From Staphylotrichum longicolle (lineage: Eukaryota; Ascomycota; Sordariomycetes; Sordariales; Chaetomiaceae): a stretch of DNA of 64,000 nucleotides. Position 1 is the first letter of the stretch. Every line of letters begins with the position of its first letter. The position numbers and the translations under genes are program-made. This document shows positions 51,527 to 63,500 of the stretch, one piece after another. The notes below the pieces were generated by a model. The model had not been told where the DNA came from, made no database searches, and worked only from the letters and a program-made list of their open reading frames with translations. The DNA lies in the NCBI GenBank assembly GCA_019096155.1, contig JAHCVI010000001.1:4030001-4094000 (forward strand). Reading direction: 5' to 3'.

Positions 51527-53097
51527 TTAGCGTCGACGATAGACGTCTTGATATACTACTCAATCGGCTTCGGCGCTATATAGGCTACGCCCCTGCTGCT
51601 AGGTCTCTACGTACTATTCTCTCGGTACGTCGTACCTTTTTTCCGTCGTTAGTTCGCTAAGCTCCGATACTAGCATATTGGTAGGCTTACCCGTCTATAC
51701 CTCTTCCGTAGTGCGACCTATATTGAACTCTTCCTTCTCTCGGCGTATATTGCCGGGAATCGCGTCGCTATGGTACTAGAAGCTAGCAAAGGAGCTACAA
51801 TTGCTAGTAGCGCCGCCTTAGCCACTTCTATCAACCTGGTCCCGCTAATGCTCGCGGGCCGTACAAACTACATCGTCGACGTTATTGGGGTGTCCTGCCC
51901 TATATATTACGTCGCCTACTACTGGATCGGCCGTACTGCTATTACCGAAGCTCTAGTCTACATGTCAATCGGTCTAAATATAGTGGCCAAGGGCTAGGCC
52001 TTCGACCGGATGGCCCTATCCGGCTATATTGTAAGCCGGTCTTCTTGTTGTACGGTCTCTAAGCTGACAATAGATATCCAGGCTATAGGTAGCTTCCTTG
52101 TAGTTCTCTTACTATCCTTTAAATGGTCGAGATGTACGCTAGGGGCGGCGTTTTATGACGTGTACTGCATTCTCTACCTTATAGGTATGGCGGGTCTGGT
52201 CTGGTATATTCTACTTATATAGAGCGTCTTATATAAGGTCCTTGTCTTTATTGCCTACGGTCTATAGTTGTTATCGTATGTCTACCGGGTCGTGGCGCGC
52301 TGGTAGTCGGCCGAGGTAACGGAGAGATGGAGCGACTTAGGGGTTACCTAGCTCCGGCTTAAGACGTAACGACTCGTCGACGCGTTCCTAGGTAGCTACT
52401 TTTACCTCTATCTTCCCGGCTTGTATCTCAATTATAACCTATTGTATAGTAGTGCCATTATAATACTATAGAGCGATATGAAATAGACTATTACCGATAA
52501 GACAACCGACTTCTATATTCTCGCGGGTTAGTAAACCCAGTACTTGCACTAGCTCTAGACTATCGAAAAGGGAGACTAGATACTGCTGGATGGCCTATAC
52601 GGGTAGGACCTATAGCTGTATAAGTACGAAACCGTGATCCTTATAGCTAAAGGAATAGGCATTGTGTCTGTCCTCCCGATGGTACTCCACTTGGCAGTAC
52701 GCAAATACTATAACGACTCTATCTATAGCGAGTCGAGCCTATTCGAGGATCTAATGGTAGGCCTCGCAACTATCCCGGCGGCCGCGCCTGTCTTCCGCGA
52801 CGCCACACGTCGAGTTGACCTGCTATAGAGGCTGGAGTATAATCATTAGGACTAATAGGTCGCGGATTAGCTTAAGGTCCTCTAGGATCTCGACCCTAGA
52901 TAGGTGATACTACTAGTCTGGTATATCTACCCGAAGCCTAAAACGACAGATCCCCCTTTTCAACAAGTATCCCACTAGTCGGCTGTCTATCCTCGAGAAG
53001 GAGAGTCGAATATCGAGGCCGAGGCGCTTTTCTCGTTCGAGAAGGCCCTAAGCTATAAGGTCCTTATACCGGGCAAGTACATCGTAGTTGGTATATA
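51527..53097 (+). pseudogene. Ferric reductase (FRE/NADPH-oxidase-like), RIP-decayed
   Basis: FRE proteins are plasma-membrane flavocytochromes that reduce extracellular ferric iron. A single plus-strand frame, interrupted only by stops, covers the family order: YSIGFGAI and TPLLLGLYVLFSRYVVPFFR, AALATSINLVPLMLAGRTN then YIVDVIGVSCPIYYV, YYWIGRTAITEALVYMSIGL, LDGLYG (FAD domain), YETVILIAKGIGIVSVLP (NADPH-binding glycine motif) and VILLVWYIYPKP near the end. The conserved haem-ligand histidines of the HHWIGR...VH element both read as tyrosine, the product of C-to-T change. The length of about 520 codons is close to intact members. FREs are frequent Starship passengers. Confidence 0.75.
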
Positions 53098-53159
53098 ATA
53101 TCTCCTCGCCGAGTACTCTAATGCTAACCAATAAAGTATATAGTGACCGTGCGTTCATA

Positions 53160-54040
53160 GACGAACGGAGGGCTTTGGTGATTTGCAATACCTTAAAGGA
53201 CTGGCCTATCGAGTTTGTGGAGGCCGAGTATCGATTAAGGTATAACGAGGATCGACTATAACCCGGCTAGGATCGACCGAGGCACCGCGAGTACTACCCT
53301 AGGCAGTCTCGAATTGTCCCAAGATGGCTTAGGAGGAGAGATCAACTAGCTGATCGGGTCTATAGCTAGGATAGCAACGTTCCCCTCTATATGGTTTGAG
53401 AGCTTGGTGGCATAATTACATGGCAAAGACCGAGTGTAGAGCAGTATATTGTCTAGAGCTTGTCTTCCCAATATATAGCAGATTGTCTTGTATTTCTTTT
53501 ACCTTTCGTGATGGACTAGTCTATAGGCCATTGAACCTATTGAACCCCTTTCTTAATCTAGTCGGCGCCCTATCGTCGTGGGATTATTATAGCTCCGAGA
53601 AGTAGTATACACGGACGTTATATAGCCCCTGCTTTTACTAGTGGCTGTAACGAGCTATGCTATATGAAGGTATATAGACCCGAATACGGCTACCAGACTA
53701 ACACAGACTGGCCCCGCTACGGCTGGGGTTTTAGATGCTTTCTACCTAGTCCGGTTTAGCGGCTACGGCTACGGACAATATACTGCCCTTGTTGGCCTAA
53801 AGACGAGCCCTCTTATACATATAAGCGTTGCCCCTCGCTCTAACGTCGAACCGGCGTTCCCGATTTGGGCTGCCACGTAAGAGCGAGACCGTGGCGAAGT
53901 AGATCGAACGACCAAGTGGAAATGCACTATAAGGATAGAAGATAGCGCTAGCACCCCTGAGCGATTTGGCCAATATTAAGGTAGACGGGCTACGGCCAGT
54001 CACGACAATATCAACTATTCAAAGTACGTGCAACTTCTCC
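53160..54040 (+). pseudogene. Decayed coding-like region of unknown family
   Basis: A plus-strand frame with only TAG-type stops reads WPIEFVEAEYRLRYNEDRL, REYYPRQSRIVPRWLRRRDQ, LGGIITWQRPSVEQYIV, and TNTDWPRYGWGFRCFLPSPV. Long coherent charged and aromatic segments suggest a lost gene of about 290 residues. No match is recognised. Confidence 0.35.
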
Positions 54041-54045
54041 TGAGT

Positions 54046-54500
54046 TTTATAACTATAAAGTTTGCCTTTCTTCTTTTCGTTAGATCTTCTAGCTTCTCTT
54101 TTCCAGCTTGACTACCCCTGAGCTTCCAAGTAGCCTCCCCTAGCCGGCGCTACTCCTACCGACGTCTATCCTTGAGCCAGCATATATAAACATGTGCGAC
54201 CTGTCTTGCGTTTTACGAATATAAAATCCGCCTCCCTCCCCTACTTATCTAGTCTTTGGTTTCTTCCTCTTTTTACTTTTCCCTTCCGATAACCCCTAAG
54301 CTTCCAAATAGCCACCCCTAGCCGGCACTACTCCCGCCGACTTCCGTCCTCGGGCTAGGGCATATAAATACGTACGAAGTATCCTATATTTGACGAATAT
54401 AAAATCCGTCTCCCTCCCCTCCTTTTCCAGTCCTTGGTTTCTCCCTCTTTTTACTTTTCCTATCTAACTACCCTTCAGCTTCTAAACCCCCTTCCAACAG
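54046..54500. repeat. Tandem repeat, unit about 172-178 bp, 2.5 copies
   Basis: Units are anchored on AATATAAAATCCG at 54218 and 54396 and a mutated copy near 54046. Each contains a CTTTTTCC-type pyrimidine block, CCCTAGCCGGC and CATATAAA. The last unit is truncated. Repeated TATAAA suggests a duplicated promoter-like segment. Confidence 0.75.
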
Positions 54501-54849
54501 TCGCCACTCCTGCTGAACACCCTTTCCCTAATCGGCAACGCTTTCGGGTCGAAGGTAGACACGACAGGGTTGGACTGCTGCCCTAGCTGAGCAATAATCA
54601 AACTATTGAATAGCTCTTGTGGCTATGAGATCGCTAGGTTAGTATAGCCACTGTAAAGCTATCGGGTACGTTGTAGCCTCTTCTAACTAAGTAAGCCCTA
54701 CTAGTCCAATTATACAATTGTACTCTCTACTATAGCGAAGACTTTATCGAAACCTAGGCTGCGGGGATCCTAGTAAGCCTCTAACCGCCGGCGCGAAACG
54801 TCGACTGCTAGGACAAAGTCTCGACGTACTAATATTCGTCACTATAGTA
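54501..54849. other. Short TA-rich gap
   Basis: No gene or repeat structure recognised. Confidence 0.4.
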
Positions 54850-55580
54850 CGAGACTCACGAAAGCAGCGATATTAGCGAACGCCTCATCTACGATGACAG
54901 GCCATTCGACTAAGATGGCTATAGGAGCGGACTGTATTGATCATCTAGCGGTACTAGTACCGACGAGCCTTATAGGGAGTACTTAGGGTCTGAAAACATT
55001 ACTATTAGAGATTCTCTATAAGATCATTAAACTTATCGTACCTGTCAATCAAATGCTCTCTATCTACTATCTATAATCTCGGGACGCCTACAATGCGAGA
55101 AGCTTAATATTAAGTAGCCGAACCCTCTATAAAGCAGTAACGCCTATATTATATAGCAGGAACACGTTCAAATTTGATTATAACCGTTGGAACAAGCTCT
55201 ATATTTTCCTGCTATATCTTCGAAAGTCTACTTTATACTCTCTTTGTCGAGTGTAAATTTCCTACTCTTTGGATTCCGACCTTACAAGCGGACTTGACCT
55301 CCTCCTTAGGTACCCCTCGCTTGAGAGCCTGAAAATCGATATTTACTAGAAGCCGCTTGCCAAAAGTCACCAACGTATGCTAAAATGCTTTCGCTTTAAA
55401 GAGTTCGAAATTAGTACTATTAGTGTCAAGCCCAACTATAGCGATTGGTTATACAACATCCCTGGCCTTATTATAAGTAACGAACCGTTGATATATTAGT
55501 AGTGGAAGCGAGTTGAATAGTCTCGGCTAGCAAAGGTATATATTAAACCATTTAGTATTTATTAGAGACTAACCTCGTAT
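54850..55580 (+). pseudogene. Decayed F-box/DUF7730-like protein
   Basis: One frame with TAG stops reads SSNAYIICRRNTFKFDYNRW, NKLYIFLLYLRKSTLYSL, LTSGLDLLLRYPSLESLKID and MLKCFRFKEFEISTISVKP. In intact F-box-like fungal proteins a similar order '(A)..Y.RNTF.FD......FL..LR...L..LRRVEI' follows the F-box. The F-box itself is not visible, so the call is tentative. Confidence 0.35.
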
Positions 55581-56208
55581 CTTAGATCGAGACGTAACCT
55601 GTTTGCTTTTATTTCTTAGTATAGGGTAAAACTCGTATAGCACTTCCTTTAAAGCATCGCCAACATTACTAACGCACTATATTTAGTAGAACTTTCGTCT
55701 TATTACCTCCTTATAATACTAATAAGCACATAATGTTTCGGCTCTTCTATTAAACTAGGTTGGGAACTACTAGGTTTTAGAGATTTAGCATTTAGGGCTT
55801 ACTACTATATAAAGGGAGGGAGTAGAGGATTCTAACATTGCTTTTATTTTTAGCGAAGTTGCTTACAGAGAAGCCGCATTATATATATATACCTGTTAGA
55901 ATGCCTACTTAAGAGTATAAGCTTGGCGAGAAGATCTAGTTCTTTTACCTCTTTAAGTAACTGTTATATCTCTCTTATTATTTCTAAACTAATTGAATGG
56001 CGATACCTGTTAGAGCGAGTTGTTGCTAGTACGCCAGGTTGAAGCCATTGACTAGTAAGACGCTATAAGCAATTACTATACTAGGGGCAAATACCAAAGC
56101 TAGCTAGGTATATCTAGAGATATAGATAGTAATATCTAGAGCTCTATCTTGTCTATAGTATAGAGGGACGCCTTAAGCCTCTCTATAGTACTCTCTTCTA
56201 TCGCTCCT
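55581..56208. other. TA-rich eroded DNA, no gene seen
   Basis: High TA content, short frames and no recognisable repeat end. Confidence 0.4.
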
Positions 56209-56417
56209 TATGACGAATCGTTCGTCCTAACCCACTTCTAAAAGGGTCCCGGAGGTATATCTTGGTCAAGCATAGAGATTCGGTAGAGCTAAAAGGTCTA
56301 CAACAAGATATACTAATCTAGTCTCAATAAACTAGTGAAGTCCAAGTGTGAATTGCTTACTAGGGAAGCTCCAAGCTCCCTCAACGAGTAACTAACTAGC
56401 TAGTATATATATATAAT
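56209..56417 (-). repeat. Truncated Gypsy LTR in inverted orientation
   Basis: From TATGACGAATCGTTCGTCC it is the reverse complement of the 3' half of the LTRs at 16776 and 57231, ending at the TATATATATA stretch. The 5' half and any internal part are missing, so it is a solo or broken LTR. Confidence 0.85.
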
Positions 56418-57230
56418 GACTTCTTTGTCCTAAGTCCCCTTTGTCCTAGCTCGCCCGTGCTCGCTAGCTACCCTAAGCTATCCTTTGATCGCCCTAGGTA
56501 GGCGGCTACCTTTATCTACTATAATCACCTAGGGTAGCTAGCTCTCTTAGGCTACCCGTCTCTTGGCGCTATAGCCTTGTTGCTGCCTATTGGTTCCCAC
56601 TACGCCTCGTATACCCTACTAGGCTGCCTTTTATAGTTGGTTTATAATACGATACCCCTCCTTGATATCTTTCGTCCCGAAAGACCAACTTATTATTTTA
56701 AGTAGCGCCAATACCCGCTGGTATTCCTAGTAAGTCCTTCCTCCTTCCTTCCCTTTTTCCGCTATATCGTATCGCTATAGCTGACCAAGCGAGCAAGTCC
56801 CGTCTTGCCCGTAATCTCACACGCGAACGTTCCGTCCTTGCCGCCAAAATCGAGTGTTATAGTAACGAGTCCTCTATACCTTGCGAACGTTGTTAGAACG
56901 CAAGGCCCCGAAGGCATTATATAATATTGGAGGGCAAGTGCCAACACTATACCCATATAGGCAAGAAGTATAGTAGCCCGAATATAGCCGATACTTATAA
57001 GCTCCTATAGTTCGTCCTTTATATCTTTAGTACTAATATTATACTACTTGCGAATTTATCTACCTAGGAGAAGGTAGTAGCTAAGATCGCTAAAACTAAA
57101 GAGTTATTATCTAAAATACTTAGTCGTTTATCCTATTTGTATAGTTAGTAGTAGAAGTTGCATAACTATAGTACTAAAGTGTTTCGTTATAGGATATAGG
57201 GTCTAGAGGAGTTGGAAGAGCCTAACTCTC
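56418..57230. other. Gap with a possible small coiled-coil coding remnant
   Basis: Most of it is unrecognised. At about 57030-57225 a plus frame with two stops reads VVAKIAKTKELLSKILSRLS and GLEELEEPNS, resembling short Leu/Arg-rich coiled-coil proteins common among fungal repeat-linked frames. It is cut by the LTR at 57231. Confidence 0.35.
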
Positions 57231-57654
57231 TGTCACGGACTGACCATACATATAGCCGGGAGGGGCCGCAGTCGGGGCGCAGGGCGCCCTAACGTCCAAT
57301 CATTAAGTAACCAATCAGGGAAGGATCACGCTTAGTATAAGCTTAGCACTATAATCCAACACCAAGGCTTACGGGGATCACTTTGTAATCCTAGTAAGCC
57401 AACATAGAGGATTACACAAAGGAGATAGTAATCCAAAGGAACTATTATATATATATACGCTAGATAGTCAGTCACTCGTTAAGGGAGCTCGGAGCTTCCT
57501 TAGTAAGCAATTTACACTTAGACTTTACTAGTTCATTGAAACTAGATTAGTATATCTTATTATAGACCTTTTAGCTCTACCGAATCTCTATACTTGACCA
57601 AGACATACCTCTAGGACCCTTTTAGAAGTAGGTTAGGACGAACGATTCGTTATA
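57231..57654 (+). repeat. LTR, 5' copy of Gypsy copy 2
   Basis: It starts TGTCACGGACTGACC and ends ATTCGTTATA before the CGTTGCTTACTCCC leader shared with copy 1. It has the same length as LTR1 (424 bp). Confidence 0.9.
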
Positions 57655-57734
57655 CGTTGCTTACTCCCTTTATTTCTATTACGGTTTAGAACGGAGGTAT
57701 CGAATACTATAGGTACTACTATACCCACTATCGC

Positions 57735-59040
57735 CTAGCTCAACGAGCGCATCGCCGCACTCGAGGCGGAAAACGCTCGCCTCAACACTATAGCCAACCA
57801 AAGCCGGGTCAAGCTTGACCTATTACTATAGTATAGAGGAGGGAAGGACGCCCTCTCGGGGTTCCTAACTCTCTCCAAGGCCTACTTAGGATACTATCCC
57901 AAGCTATTCCCTATAGAAGTAGACAAAGTCGGGTTCATCGCCTCGCGTCTAGAGGGATAGGCCCTCCAGTAGTTTCAACCTACTATAGACGACGTATTGA
58001 ACAACGCCGACGAGGACGATAGAGAAGACTTTACAAACGAGGTCTTTAGTAGCTACGCTAGGTTCAAGGCTAAGCTACGAAAGGTATTTAGAGACTTGGA
58101 CGAGAAGCGGTACATATAGGACCGCCTAATGCAACTCCGCCAGACCAAGTCGGCATCCGCATATACTACGCTATTTCGGCAAGACTCTATAAGGGCCGAC
58201 CTCAACGAAGAAGGCCTTATATAGCTATTCTATAATAGCCTTAAGGAAGAAGTCAAGGACGTACTATACAATAAAGATCGGCCAGATATACTCGACAAGT
58301 ATATCGCTATAGCTATCAAGATCGACGATCGTTAGTATATATACAAGTAGCAACGTAAAGGTTAGAGCAGGACCCTATAGGCCTACCGACCTAACGACAA
58401 AAAGAAGCGCCTATACCATAGCACGGCGTATAGTACGCATTCTAGTGCTATAGACATTGACGCCAACTAGTGTACTAGACCCGCCAAGCCGAAGGACAAG
58501 GCCGACGTTACTTGCTATAGATATAGTAAGAAGGGATACTTTAGACATGACTATCGTAGCGCGAAGAAGAAGGGCGACTAGAAGCTAGTCCTAGGTCGTA
58601 AGATAGCGACCATCGACGCAAAGCTCCCAGTTAGGGAAGCAGCGGTCATCGACTAGTACAACTAGGATAACCTCGAGGACGCTATCGACTATACGACGTA
58701 GTATTACGAAGAAGGAAGTAGCACTATAGATAAAGACTATAGTAATAGGGACAACCTATACACTAGCGACAACGGTATACTCAACGCGTAGTTTATCGAG
58801 AAATTCATTCGGGACAACGCCAACCCTAGAGCTCAACGCGCGTTGGCGATAGGTATCCTGATATAGGGCGCCAACCAGTCCTAAGAAAATCGATAGTAGA
58901 TAGAGGACTAGATCGACAGAGTCACCTCCGCCATTTCGAGGCGTATAACCACCACCCTTACGTAGAAAGCGTCGGAGGATCAACGCAGCAACTAGAGCGA
59001 TCCCCCGACCAAGGAAGAAGACACGCCAAGCCGAGAGACT
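57735..59040 (+). pseudogene. Gag of Gypsy copy 2
   Basis: It has the same layout as copy 1: the coiled coil LNERIAALEAENARLN, the capsid region, and a zinc knuckle at about 58509-58565. The knuckle reads TCYRYSKKGYF then HDYRS, so the Cys and His ligands have become Tyr. In-frame TAG stops are frequent. Confidence 0.8.
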
Positions 59041-60590
59041 ATCGAGAAGGTCATTACTTACTTCGGTAGAAATGACGACAATCTACCCGATCTATATAAC
59101 CCCAAAGCACTTATAGCCCTGCCAGAATAGGCTAGGGACGAGCTATAGCACCTCTAGTAGCTAGTAGTAGGGCAGGGGCAAGAGTAGAAGCGGATCGAAG
59201 AGGAAGCTAAGAAGGTCGTAGTAGCCTACTATACTATCGCGCGACAACTCGGCATAGTCGAGCGGCAAGCCGACAAGTTAAAAGAAGAAATCTTCTAGCT
59301 AAAAGAGGCGTAGAAAGCCGACTAGGTCTAGTAGACCGGACCAGACAATACAGACTATAAGGACCTACTAGAGAGAGAGATCTACATTCCCAAGTTCTTA
59401 TACTACTAGGAGCAGGCCCGCTAGAAGGCCTAGGGGCAGTCACTAGAGAGCTAGGAAAAGTATTAGGACCAACGAGGATACTATAGCTTTGGAAAGACTA
59501 CTAACGATATACAACGCGAGGGTTATAGGTATAGATTCTAGTATACTATAGAGAGGGAAACCGCGTATATTAACCTAGGAAGGAGCGACCACGTCCGCGT
59601 CCTATAGTTTCAATATATTATATACTCCTACTAGTTCTACTACAAGGAGAAATTCGACTATAATCACTAGCTTATTAAAGAGGTAGGAGAGGACGGATCG
59701 TAGGAACCTATTACCTAGATATTCGATTATAGATATAATTATACCGACCTCTTATAGATATTTAATAGGATAGACAAAGGCTATCTCCACATCGTGCCCA
59801 AAAGGGCATAGCCCGAGCACTACCGAGATATAGAAGGAGTAGAGGGATATAGCAACTACATATACCTCTACCACTTCAAGAAGAAGGTCTAATAGTATTA
59901 CTAGATTCCTCGAAGGATTATTAGGGTACTCGACCTCTACTAAATTATAGACGGACAAGTCAGGCTAAAGAAGGATCCTAGTATCAACAAATGGCTCGAA
60001 AAGCTTAAGAGCGGGTACAATACCCTATTTTAGGACGAGCACATCTCGTAGGAGGATCTACCAACGAAGAAAGGCAAAAAGATCACGTAGGATAAAAAGA
60101 GGGCTACTCGATAAATAGAGGACAATAACCAACTAGAGACCCAAGGGGACGCCTCTTCGACTTAACAAAGGTTGGGAAACGACTCTAGGGCCTACAATAG
60201 GCCCGAGCAAAACTAATACCCTTACAACGACGATAGGCCCGCTAGTATAGGAAGAACTAGGCGAAGTATAAGGCCTACAACGACCTCCTAGTAGACCCCC
60301 AAACGGTTACTAAGCCGGCCAACGTAGTAGTACGGAGATATATAAAGTGTAAAGGTATAACGAAAGAGTGTAGGAATGTACAAGGTATACAAAGGGTATA
60401 AAAAGTATAAAAACGTATTAGCGGCGTAGAATATACAAGACGTAAAAGGTATAGGAGGTGCACCTAGAATGTAAAAACGTAAGAGTGTAAAGGCGTAGTG
60501 ATAAGATAGATAGTATGGATGGCCTACTAGGAAGTAGCCGCCGTATAGAACGACCAACTAGATGACCGAATTTGGGTCATAGCGCGCTAG
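59041..60590 (+). pseudogene. Extra coding stretch between gag and protease, Gypsy copy 2
   Basis: It is co-linear with 18661-20125 of copy 1, with the same coiled-coil part (QGQEQKRIEEEAKKVV-like) and YLYHFKKKV segment. Conservation between copies shows it is native to the element. Confidence 0.55.
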
Positions 60591-63500
60591 AAACAATACC
60601 AGGCACTCGCATTGGTAGATAGAGTATCATAGATCGACCTTATCTTACCTAGTTTCGTTAACTAACTCTAGATACTATAGAGGATGAAGAAGCAACTATA
60701 TATAGTCAAAAGACCATTCCCAATATAGGTTATACAACGAGAGACGGAACTACTTGATATTATAGTCGAAGGAAAGACTATAAAGGTCATTTTCGATATT
60801 ATAGATATAGGGACCAAGAAGGATATAATCTTGGGTCGCCTATAGTATAGGATTTACAACCCTAACATTAGTTAGAAGGGAGGTAGCTACCTATAACCCC
60901 AAAGTACAATAGGCTCGTATCCGACTAATACGATAGGAAGTATAGACGACGAGTTACGGCGAAATAGCATACCAAAGCAAGTACATTTTATAGACTCACC
61001 GTAAGAGATAGATAGTAGTAGATAGACCACTATAGACTCAGGAAGAGGCGGCAGTTACTAGTAGAAACGACGCATATAGGGATAGGCTAACTAGGAGGTT
61101 ACTATTATCTTAGTCAACAACAATGGATTCTAGCTCCAAGAATAGGTCGTTTAGGCAGAAGTAGCCGAAGTTACGGCCGGTAGTAAGTTCGTATACTACC
61201 AAGGCGTAAAGGCGAACGACGAGATAGGGAAGATCCTAGTAGAGTACTAGGGATACCTAGCGTTTATAGCTAAGTATATAGAAGGGTTGTTAGAATATAG
61301 ACCTTAGGATTACGAGATTAAACTCAAGGAAGGCGCCTAGTTAAAGTTCTTTAAGGTATACTATACAAACGAACTTCAGGATAACGAATTAAAGAGATAT
61401 CTTGAGGCTAACCTTAAGATAGGGTATATTAGACTATCGATATCTCCGGCAGGGTATCCGATTCTTTTTATACTAAAGAAGGATGGAAAACTCAGGATAT
61501 ATATAGACTACTGATAGCTAAATAAGTAGATGGTAAAAGACTGCTACCCCTTGCCACTTATCTCGTAACTTCAAGATTAGCTAGTAGGTATATGACACTT
61601 TATACGTCTCGACCTTCCGATAGTATATACCTATATTCGCATCAAAGAGGGGGATAAATAGAAGACAGCCTTTTATACTCGTTATAGACACTTCGAATAC
61701 TATATTATGCCCTTCGGGCTAACGAATACGCTAGCGACATTCTAGAAGGTCGTTGATCATACGATCCGACTATTCCTCGATAAGTTCGTAGTCTATTACC
61801 TAGATAACATTCTCATCTTCTCTAAGATACTCGAAGAATATAAGAAATATATAAAGCAAGTGCTAGATATACTCTATATATAGAAACTCTCTATCAATAT
61901 AGATAAGAGTGAGTTCTACATTACGAAGATAGTCTTCCTAGGCTTTGAGATTTTGCTAGGACAGATATAGATAGAACTAACCAAGGTCGAGGCTATTAAG
62001 ATATAGCCTATACTAAAAACGATAATAGAAGTCTAAGGATTTATCGGATTCGCCAATTTCTATTGGATATTTATTAGGAACTTTAGCGATATCGCGAGAC
62101 CTCTATACTATTTAACGAAGAAGGACGTCGAGTTCCGATAGGGAGAGGAGTAAGAATAGGCGTTTCAATAGATTCGTAACCTTATTATCGCGGACCCTAT
62201 ACTCCTATTGCTAGATCCTAGGAAGCCATTTGAGGTAGAGACCGACGTATTGGACTATACGATCGGAGGACAACTTAGTCAACGGGACAAGCAAGGAAAG
62301 CTCCACCCTATAGCATTCTTTTCAAAAAAGCTTGTAGGACTATAGCTCAACTACCCGATATACGATAAAGAGCTATTGGCAATTATCAAGGCCTTTCGCG
62401 AGAAGAAACCCTACCTTAGCGGTACAATATACCAAGTATAGGTATATATAGATCACAAGAACCTCTAGTACTTCACTAATACCAAGGAACTCAACCAACG
62501 CTAGATACAATAGGCGGAATTCCTTGTAGAATTTAACTTCGTCATTATCTATAAGAAAGGATCCGAGAACGCAAGAGTAGATACCTTAAATAGGAGACTG
62601 GATTACTTCGGCAACGCGATAGAAGCATCGCTACCCTTATTCTAAGGACGACCTAACGGAATAATATATTATCCGTTGTAGTAGCTAGTCTACTACGCCT
62701 ATACCAACCTAGACCGCGGTAGGTCGCAAACTATAAGAACGTACGATGGCGTATAGTGTAGGAACTGCCGATGGGAATATAATACGGTCTTTAGGGAATA
62801 AAGACCTAATACCAATAAATACCAAGCAATGTTAGAAGATTAAATGCACTAGCATTACTAGTCGTTAGGAGAAGACAAATCCTATAATAGGCCGAGCAAA
62901 GGAGTCCGATAGGATAGGTATTTACTCCGGTATAACGATAAAGCTTACGTTGGTAGAGATAAGTAGATAGAGCTTATCAAGGAAGTCTATAAGTCTAGAC
63001 TCGGGGGATATATAGGAGTTACCAAAACTATCGCAAGGATTAAGTAGTAAAGGTACGATTTCCTAGGACTTAGGAGGAAGGTTGAGGAGACCTTTAAAGA
63101 GTATAACCTCTGCTACCAAAGTAAACCGTCACGTTACAAACCTTATAGACTCCTACAACCATTACTAGTTATAGAACGACCATAGAACTTAGTAACGATA
63201 GACTTTATTACTAAGCTGCTACTTTCTAAAGATACAATAACGGGAATAGAGTTCAATAGTATCCTTATCTTAGTAGACCGACTTACCAAGTAGAGCTACT
63301 TCATCCTTTATAAGGAGATATAGTTAGCGGAACAACTTGTAGACGTGATCTATCGGCATATAGCCTTAGTTTATAGTTAGCCGAAGAAATAGATTATAGA
63401 TAGAGATACTAAGTTTGTATCTAGGTTTTAGCAAGCGTTGATAACGCGCCTAGGCACGAAGAGTAAGCTCTTAACGGCTTACTACCTATAGATGGACGGG

